A DNA stretch of 60,000 nt, taken from contig CAIIXF020000001.1 of the NCBI GenBank assembly GCA_903813345.2, positions 20,357,915 through 20,417,914 on the forward strand. The letters run 5' to 3'. How positions within the stretch are numbered: position 1 is the stretch's first letter; each line of letters begins with the position of its first letter. This document shows positions 53,301 through 60,000 of the stretch, in pieces. The position numbers and the translations under genes were made by a program. The notes under the pieces were generated by a model. That model ran no database searches. It had not been told where the DNA came from and worked only from the letters and a program-made list of their open reading frames with translations. This stretch comes from Owenia fusiformis. Lineage: Eukaryota > Annelida > Polychaeta > Sabellida > Oweniidae.

Positions 53301-54495
53301 CCAGGCTGCAATGGGGAAAACAAAAATGTTGTCATTATTGAATAAATCCAGTAGTGATAGTGGAGAGACAAGCAGCACTGTTACTACTGTAACAAGTCCG
53401 ATTTCTCCCACTCAGGCTAAACCTGTTACCCCCAAGCCTGTTATATCAGCCCCTCCTGCCACACAGGTGCTACAATTGAGCTCTATTCCCTCGGTATCAT
53501 CCCCAGTTGCTTCAACTGTTCAACAGTCGAGTAATGGACCATTAAAAGTTGTGCTATCTCAGCCTGTTGCCCAAGTGAGCACTGTACGTCCACATACACC
53601 CATCTTAGCCTCACAGCTCCAACAGGTGACCACCACCCCTGTACCAGCTGTAATCAACACAGGAACCCCCATACTGGTCACCCCTCTCACTGCAGGAGGT
53701 ATGGCAACTATCCCAACCATCCCCGCCATACAGGCAGCCACTGCCTCCCCACCCAACCCTGTTCTATCTAACACAGTGCAACAAATTCAGAATCTCCCTC
53801 CTGGATCTAATGTTATAGTGCAACAGGACCAAAATAATCTTGGACAGAACCATTTTTTATCATATTCCAAAAATAACATCTCTGGTTCAACGTTGGTAAC
53901 GGATGACAATCCGAAAGTGAAAATTGAGACTAAAGAAGCTACAGGAGGTCACGGCCCCCCAAGAGCTTCAAGTGCACCACCTATTAAACATATTACATTG
54001 GTGAGCACAGGCAAAGATACTGGAGTATATAGGATTAGTATATCACAATCCCCAGTGAAAATCATAAAAACTGAAGCTGATATTGAGCCGATAAAGAGAT
54101 GTACATCTGTACCAGCTACTAAGACTTCTATAGTTGTTACTGCCCCAGACTGTAAACCTACTGTGAAATTAGAACCAAAATCAGTGTCAACAATTTCCAG
54201 TATTTTAGATTCTGTTCCAAAACTGCGTCAACAACTGAATGCTGGTATTAAAATGGCCCCTCAAGGCTTAATGGGGCCACCTACTAGACAAGCTATCCAG
54301 AGTTTACGCCCCTCTCATGTTCAAGGGATCACAGGAGAACAGCTGAATAAGATAACACCACAGAATCAGAACAGTTGTGCCTGCAGCTTGAAAGCGTTAG
54401 TAATGTGTAAGAAATGTGGTGCATTCTGCCACGATGACTGTATAGGTCCGAGTAAACTGTGTGTGACTTGTCTAATGGTGTCTGCCCCTACCTAG
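44384..54495 (+). CDS. Additional sex combs-like protein (ASXL), 10 exons, 1123 aa
   Basis: Exons: 44384-44458, 45667-45746, 47548-47656, 48584-48719, 48867-49121, 49359-49528, 50740-50853, 51215-51395, 52028-52136, 52353-54495 (3372 nt, all phases match). ASXL proteins activate the histone H2A deubiquitinase BAP1 and scaffold chromatin factors in the nucleus. Domains: HARE-HTH (about 15-88, [14 protein letters not shown] ... [12 protein letters not shown]); a basic stretch ([13 protein letters not shown]) near 220; DEUBAD/ASXH (about 296-410, with [14 protein letters not shown] and [13 protein letters not shown]); three TLAQIKAQ-type repeats (615, 642, 670); a Ser/Pro/Thr-rich middle; and the C-terminal PHD finger (ligands about C1087, C1095, C1098, H1103, C1106, C1113, C1116). 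Intron 2 needs a GC donor (ATAAG|GCAAGG). Splice-site arrays flank exons 4 and 7. This is the single-copy relative of vertebrate ASXL1-3. Confidence 0.96.
45045..45340. repeat. Foldback MITE in ASXL intron 1
   Basis: Arms of roughly 100 bp, 45058-45165 and 45209-45325, are inverted copies: GTTATCAGCTGCTTC against GAAGCAGCTGATAAC, and AAACCAAAATGGCAGTTTT against AAAACTGCCATATTGGTTT. Confidence 0.8.
45747..47547 (+). other. ASXL intron 2 (1.8 kb, GC-AG)
   Basis: The donor is GCAAGG after ATAAG at 45746, with acceptor TTTTTATAG. No exon or repeat recognised inside; the minus-strand frame at 46514-46705 is not supported. Confidence 0.55.
48080..48583 (+). repeat. Array of nine copies of the ASXL exon-4 3' splice site plus exon start
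   Basis: Units of 47-60 bp (mostly 56) each contain TTTCAATACAG|AATGACCTTCCC or a variant. AG falls at 48091, 48151, 48205, 48261, 48310, 48368, 48415, 48471 and 48527, and the genuine acceptor at 48583. Every copy keeps AG before AATGACC, or AATTACC in one. Units nearest the real exon are the most similar to each other, with TTCAATTCATGTTTTATA spacers. Confidence 0.95.
49830..50607. mobile_element. hAT-like non-autonomous element in ASXL intron 6
   Basis: The ends CAGAGATCACGATAG and CTACCGTGATCTCTG are inverted and flanked by direct TAACCTG at 49823-49829 and 50608-50614 (7 bp visible). CAGRG-type ends with a 7-8-bp duplication suit hAT. No transposase is recognised. The minus-strand 156-codon frame (50195-50665) runs past the element edge and is not credible. 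Confidence 0.75.
50814..51190 (+). repeat. Array of copies of the ASXL exon-7 end plus 5' splice site
   Basis: Genuine exon 7 ends ACCAACCTTAGA|GTAAGT at 50853. About eight degenerate ~40-bp repeats follow, each like CACACATACCAACCTTAGA then GTGAGTATATGATTCC. Near-perfect donors recur at GT 50898, 50938, 50978 and 51060; degenerate ones are near 51024, 51108, 51148 and 51183. Confidence 0.93.
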
Positions 54496-57025
54496 ATCAC
54501 CATGGCACTTGGATCTCACTATTACTATGTCATTAATGTAAGTCTGATCAGTGCAATTTCATTGAAATTAATGTAACATAAAAGTTTTGAACATTTTAGC
54601 AGAGCCAAGCAAGTTTTATTTGAACAATTAAGGATAGTATTCCATACCTGCCAACCACTTTGGAGTTTAATAAAAAAAAGATATCATAATAAGAGATTGA
54701 TTCAAGAAAATTGGCAGGATTAAGTTATAAATGAATAGTAAAATAAAAATCAGAATCACCTTGGAGATGCCCCAAAAACAAGAAATCTATTTAAATTGGG
54801 AGTTGACAGGCAGGTATGAAATTCTGTGCTCAGTGGGATTAAAGTGAATTTTAAGAGGGTGTAAATATGAGAGAAGCCTGATATGAGCTAAGAGAATATG
54901 TACAAAGTTAGTTGAATATGTGTGTTAAATTGGCAACAGGGTTGTAGTATACAATTTTCAGTTAATTAAGATCATGGTTTTGTATGCTAGGTTTGGCATC
55001 AGCACTGGCCCATTAAGATGATTTACAGGGAGTTGTTGTCCAAACCTGCTGATAATTCATAATCATATAATGCATATAGTCCTTGGAAAATAAAATAGTT
55101 TTTAGTTTTTACTTCAAAACAAAATCAAAATATACCTGTCAGCATCAGATGTAAATTTTAATATGTATTCTTGATATGTTTCAGTTTGTTATTTATTTTT
55201 TTATCACTGTTATTTCTGCAGCCACTAATTATATGGTAGGCCAATATCAATATCATCACAAAATCAACAGCAGAACTGTCGATATAAATTTTAATTTATT
55301 TTGTGAAGTGGATTGTCTGACATTTGTTCAATATCAGATTTATATTTATAAATACATGTATCTCCATTTATTTAGGATCCTGGAATGATATGGATCTTTA
55401 AGTCAAAATGTCTCAAAAGTACATCTTGTATCTCACAAATAAAATAATAAAAGATTAGTTACAATTCCAATATTTATCCCAGAATAGTGTCGCTCAAGTT
55501 TTTTGGAAATTCAATTAAATGTGTTGCTGCTGGCAGGCTGGAGATATCCTGTAATTAGGTCACTGATACTACACGATATCAGTTATGTATCTCTCAAATT
55601 TCAGTTTTATATGTTCTTAAATATCTCAAATTGCTGAAGGAAACAATGCTTGGAATGATGAGTGCCTTATTCCCATTATATTACAATACAACTGTACAAT
55701 GTTGTACAATCATATAAATATTCTGGAACAAGAACAAAAATTATGTATTTGTACTTTTGTGTCAGTGTAAGGTGTGAACCCATGTTTAATTAATTCAAAT
55801 TGTGCAATATACCATACATGTACTAGTATGTGAAATAATCTGACAGGGAAAGATGCAAATATTTGTTATTTTAATTGTATATTTAAAGTGCCAGAATGAT
55901 CTTAAATGTAAAAGAGTTGTTTACCAAATTAAAAAATATAAACTTTTCTTTGAATATTGAAAGTATCTCAAGAGATCTGTTAATACATATTTATACAGAA
56001 AATAAAGTGCCATTTGATATACCCTGGTATTGTAACACATTGCTTGTCCATGACACTAAAACCTAATTTGCATAAATCTTGTGACAAATATCTATCTATC
56101 ACATTGAGTTCCCATGTTTTTTTATTTGTCATGCCTTAAGAATATCTGTAATGGCTTTTAAAAGGTTAAGCCTAAAATGCAATTTCTGTACAAGTTTTCA
56201 AGCATTTTCAGTCTAATATGAAACTACTTAACTAATCTTGTAGTAGTTTGACAACTGGATAACCTGATGGGAGAAGTTAAATTATCAGGCTGCAATTGAT
56301 AGAAAAATACCTAAATCTAAGTGTTGTATGTTAAGGGATGTTGGTTAGAAAGAGAAATAAAAGAATATTGGTGAAGATATAATAAATAAATTATTTTTGT
56401 CATTTATGTATAATGCTCTGAAAGACGTGCTTTACTCTTGCATTTTTAATTATACGTGTTATTTACTTTTGATAAATGGAGCAATTTGAATACAATATAC
56501 AGTTTCTTATATTTCCACAATTTTCCTTGGAAGACATTTTCTCCAAAACCTATGGGTTAAACCAAGCAGAGTCTCATGAAACTACTTTCACAAAATTTTC
56601 AAATTACAATTTCTTTGAAACAGCTAAATTATCTGCTATCTTATTGGGTGAAGGAACATTTTGGATATATGAGAGGAATTTATCTAGATGATAGTTGGCC
56701 ATAGGCCTGATTTGTTTTAAAAGATAAAACTAAAGTGGAAAACGTTTCAAAGGAAATTGTGGAAAAAATGTGAAAACTTGAAAAAACAGATGATCACTTG
56801 AAGATACTGTTTATATAATTTTTTTTAATTCATTTGACTCCTTTTAAGGACCCAAACGTGTTCATTGTTAACCATTTGGCAAAATGACATCATAATTCAA
56901 ATCACATCATTGTTCAAATATAGCTATATTGTAAAACTCCCTAAAAGTGTGTGCGGATGATGTTCGTTTTTAAAAATGTTAACATGTCAGTATTCAGTAG
57001 AGCAAACTAGGGTGATATAAATGAC
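54496..57025 (+). other. ASXL 3' UTR and downstream flank
   Basis: AT-rich non-coding sequence. Several AATAAA hexamers exist, with no way to choose between them from sequence alone; short frames (55176, 56476) are not gene-like. Confidence 0.55.
55438..55451 (+). promoter_or_regulatory. Candidate polyadenylation signals of ASXL
   Basis: Two overlapping-type AATAAA hexamers (55438 and 55446) lie about 950 bases after the stop. Alternatives stand at 56002 and around 56356-56390. Confidence 0.4.
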
Positions 57026-57731
57026 CACCTCTGCACTAAGGTTCCAATACACCATTGACCTCCATTCGAATTTTTAGTGAATGCAAAATTAGATATTATC
57101 CCTTTCATCCCCAAGGGTTCATTTTATCAGTTTTATTACAAAATGACAAATACCCTAATGAGCAGAATGGATTATTTTTAGGTTTACAAGAACAAATTCA
57201 ATGTCAAATTTAACTTTGGAGATTATTTAAGAGTTTGAGAAATGCAAAATGCACCAGAGTTTTTGTTTTCTGTAGAAATGAGATTCAATATTTGAAAATA
57301 GTGTGTACATTTGGGTATTTAGTAGGTATGTAAAACACAAATTACTTATTTTCTTCTGAGAATATTAAGATTGCAGCACGAGTGTATTGAGAATATGCAT
57401 CTTTGACTTGACATTGGGTATCATCATATCCTTGTCCCCTTATTATCTTTTTAAATATGCCCTTAATTATACCACGATATTGAAACATGATAATAATATT
57501 CTGTTGTGTTGCTTAGACCACAAACTTTGTTGTTATGGACTTTTAGATTGAAAATAGAAACCAATTGTCAAAATTTAATTGAAAAGCACGATTGATTTCT
57601 TAATTTTACCCCTTGGTGATGAAAGGGCTAATATCTGATTTTACATTCAGTGAAAATTCAAAGGGAGGCTAGATTCTTAAAGCTGACACTCTCAGCTTTC
57701 CAACGGTGTATTGGAATAGTGCAGAAGAGGT
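57026..57731. repeat. TIR/foldback element with ~110-bp arms
   Basis: CTGCACTAAGGTTCCAATACACC (in parts, CCAATACACCATTG) at 57035-57057 is inverted at 57701-57722 (CAACGGTGTATTGG). GATATTATCCCTTTCATCCC near 57092 is inverted as GATGAAAGGGCTAATATC near 57617. Ends are not sharp and no target duplication was found. Confidence 0.75.
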
Positions 57732-58115
57732 AAAAAAACACTAAAGAGTGCGTGCACTTTGAGGCTCTATTTTGCTCAAGTATACATGTATACTGTGTAA
57801 CTTATAACTCACCTTATGCAGACGGAGCCTGTGGGAAATATTTGGTGCGGCAGAAATGAGCGTTTGTAAGTCAATGTTAACTGAAAGGTCATTTCTTTTT
57901 TAAAGTTGTACTCAAACCATTTTATTTATGCTGGTGAACCATCAACACTTCCAAAAGTTCATTTTATCATTAGGCTATATTAAGAAATTCTCCATCTAAA
58001 ATGTCACTCGACTTTTTGGCAATTAAAAGTCCCTGCCTGCATTTAGTAGTCATATATTGTCATGTGCATAATTTTGAAACCATATCCTAATTATTTCACA
58101 AACCCTTTGTTGATT
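57732..58115. other. Intergenic, nothing recognised
   Basis: Spacer between two foldback elements. Confidence 0.4.
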
Positions 58116-59321
58116 CTGCCGTCTGAGAGTATGGATTATTTTTATGAGAATATGTATTTGTTATCTACACATTTTAGAACAGATGAATATTCGGCAAATA
58201 ATCATTCAGTGTATTTATTTAAAAAAGATCAGATCTGTACGGTGACGCATCTGCTGTACGGTGACGATTCCTTAGATTTCATGAAGTGTAATATATGACC
58301 TCAGTATTAACTTAAGATTCCATAAGTTTTTGTGTGGAAATTCAAATGTTGTATCCCATTCAACATTGAAAAGATCAATTCTTATGTCTGATAACAAGGA
58401 TTAAATACTGAAACACATTCAACTCTAAGCTTACTGTTCGAACAAGAGGTAAAGAAGCGTCAGATCTACATTATCACTGGTAAGTATCAAGCGAAGGTTA
58501 CAGCCGTCACCTTAGCATTTAAGATGGCGGACAGGAAGTATCAATTTCGATATTTTTAGTTTTCATGGAATTAACTATTTGAAAGTTGACGAAATGCTTT
58601 GATATCATTTGAAATACAGACCAGGCTTTTCTCATATGACTAACAAAGATAGCCTACATAGCCATCTTTACCCCATGCACGATATTGTATCTTTCATCCT
58701 AAAAGTCACACGTGCAAGATGAGATTTACTTGTGACATCCCTTGTTTTAAAACAATAATAATATAACAACAAATATACTGAGTTTTTGGTTTCATGACCC
58801 CTACCGTATCACATATTTCCAGTAACCTTCCATTAAGCGATGGAAGATATCGTTGAATTGTAGCGCCCATGCACTATATATGAACAAATGATCATACTCC
58901 AAAGTTTCCATTTCATAAAAGCCTAGTCTCATTCAGTTCATCAAAGCATAACGCCAACTATAAAGAATTCGATGAAAACTAAAAATATCGAGATCGACAC
59001 TTCCTGTCCGCCATTTTAAATGCAAAAGTGACTGCAGTAACTTTCACTGATCATTTTGACAACATGTATACGAGGGATACTTGATTGGATCAACATTTGA
59101 ACTTCCATACCAAAACTTGAAGTAATAAATAATGAATTCTTTATATTACTTCTCACAAATTATAATGAATCGTCAACGTACAGCTGATGCGTCACCGTAC
59201 AAATTTGATATTTTTTAAATATACATAATAAATGGTTGTTTGTTGAATCTTCGCCCGTTCTAAAATGTGTAGTCGACAAATACATATTCTCATAAAAATA
59301 ATCCATACTCTCAGACGGCAG
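58116..59321. repeat. 1.2-kb foldback (palindromic) element
   Basis: The outer arms 58116-58280 and 59165-59321 are inverted copies (CTGCCGTCTGAGAGTATGGA against TCCATACTCTCAGACGGCAG). The inner arms around 58510-58570 and 58970-59030 mirror each other too (AAGATGGCGGACAGGAAGT against ACTTCCTGTCCGCCATTTT). The centre is near 58720. The frames at 58062 and 59192 are mirror images of each other. The motif TGTACGGTGACG occurs twice in the left arm and once, inverted, in the right. Confidence 0.85.
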
Positions 59322-59558
59322 GGAAAATAATAACCAAACAAAATGTGAAAAAACAACCTTTTTTCACTCTGGTCGATTATGTGGGCCGATTCACTCAAAA
59401 AAATCCGAACAGTGCTCGTAAAACATTTATCATAATTACAATGTTAAAACCATTCCTAAGAGAATGCTGTTTTCATTTCACATGAAATCGTATTAGTTTT
59501 CATCAAATTAATTTTTTTTAAACCCATGTCATAGTTTTTGGTTCAAAGCAGTTAATTT

Positions 59559-59613
59559 GCGTCACCGTACAGAAAACTGTACTCCGCTATTTTTTGACGC
59601 TGTACGGTGACGC
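59559..59613. repeat. Perfect 14-bp hairpin GCGTCACCGTACAG / CTGTACGGTGACGC
   Basis: The arms are 59559-59572 and 59600-59613. They use the same core motif as the arms of the foldback element just upstream. Confidence 0.75.
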
Positions 59614-59663
59614 CTACCTACGCGATGGTTAGGCGTGTATTAGAGAGGTTAAGCTACACGTAT

Positions 59664-59878
59664 TGAAAACTTGAACGTGAACTTCAATGCGCGTGCAGAT
59701 AAATGACGTCAGATTTGTTTATTTCCTGTGGACCAGCGTGAAGTTTACAGGTTTTTACATGAGCTTATCATATTCGTGCAATTTACAGACGCGTATTCAA
59801 CAAAGCATGAACGTGTACTTCTATGCGCGAGCAGGAAAATGACGTTAGATTAGTCTACTTTCTACAGGTATTAGCCAG
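59664..59878. repeat. Diverged direct duplication
   Basis: GAACGTGAACTTCAATGCGC at about 59672 and GAACGTGTACTTCTATGCGC at about 59809 each continue for about 55 bp, with GCAG then AAATGACGT, AGATT and TTTCC/TTTCTA in the same order. Confidence 0.65.
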
Positions 59879-59982
59879 TCTCCGAGCCTTTCGTCCAGTG
59901 CCATCCGTACCTCCTGTGCCTTACGTAGTGAAGGTACGCAACGAACGAAATGAATGTTGAGAATGGGTATTAGCGTGAACGT

Positions 59983-60000
59983 TGTTACGCGGTAAACACG
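59983..60000. mobile_element. Start of a third TGT...ACA repeat, cut by the window edge
   Basis: TGTTACGCGGTAAACACG matches the first 18 bases of the repeats at 8318 and 23088 with one difference. Confidence 0.7.

Noticed and set aside
52530-53774. Antisense frames of 71-93 codons opposite the ASXL last exon
   Set aside because: Shadows of the Ser/Pro-rich sense coding sequence.
58062-59398. Two similar frames of 78 and 68 codons in opposite orientation
   Set aside because: They are the mirrored arms of the foldback element; similarity reflects the palindrome, not a gene pair.

Overview
The window looks like nuclear DNA of an invertebrate animal, probably marine; the phylum cannot be fixed from sequence alone. 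It is AT-rich, carries spliced genes with short canonical introns, and is crowded with transposon debris, foldback elements and long poly-G/poly-C tracts. Four genes can be assembled, and the three spliced ones close in frame with every exon phase matching.

Layout. 1-3720 is a pyrimidine-rich satellite of about 110-bp monomers. 6049-7512 (+) is a single-exon galactose-3-O-sulfotransferase-like Golgi enzyme. 8.1-12.4 kb is accessory DNA: short inverted-repeat elements, a 631-bp TGT...ACA repeat with target duplication, a 5'-truncated LINE (-), and a 1.3-kb inverted-repeat element with a small ORF. 12803-30282 (+) is a ten-exon secreted C1A cysteine peptidase of the long counting-factor-associated-protein-D / 26-29 kDa type (541 aa). 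Its 11.4-kb fourth intron is almost entirely one 10.8-kb TIR-bounded element that split an older pogo/Tigger-like MITE and has itself collected later insertions. 33092-43065 (-) is CCDC178 (17 coding exons, 970 aa) and 44384-54495 (+) is ASXL (10 exons, 1123 aa). They are head to head across a promoter region of about 240 bp with YY1-, ETS-, E-box- and CCAAT-like motifs. As I recall, human CCDC178 and ASXL3 are also divergent neighbours (18q12.1), so this pair looks like ancient microsynteny. 54.5-60 kb is ASXL 3' sequence followed by foldback elements.

The most unusual signal is a set of short tandem arrays that copy exon-intron boundaries. ASXL exon 4 is preceded by nine copies of its 3' splice site plus exon start. 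ASXL exon 7 is followed by about eight copies of its exon end plus 5' splice site. Peptidase exon 8 is preceded by two copies of its acceptor and exon start, and the end of the last peptidase exon is repeated just past the stop codon. Two introns, one in each divergent gene, require GC-AG splice sites.

The genes do not form one pathway. The sulfotransferase acts on glycans, the peptidase is secretory/lysosomal/digestive, ASXL is a chromatin cofactor of BAP1, and CCDC178 is a poorly characterised coiled-coil protein.
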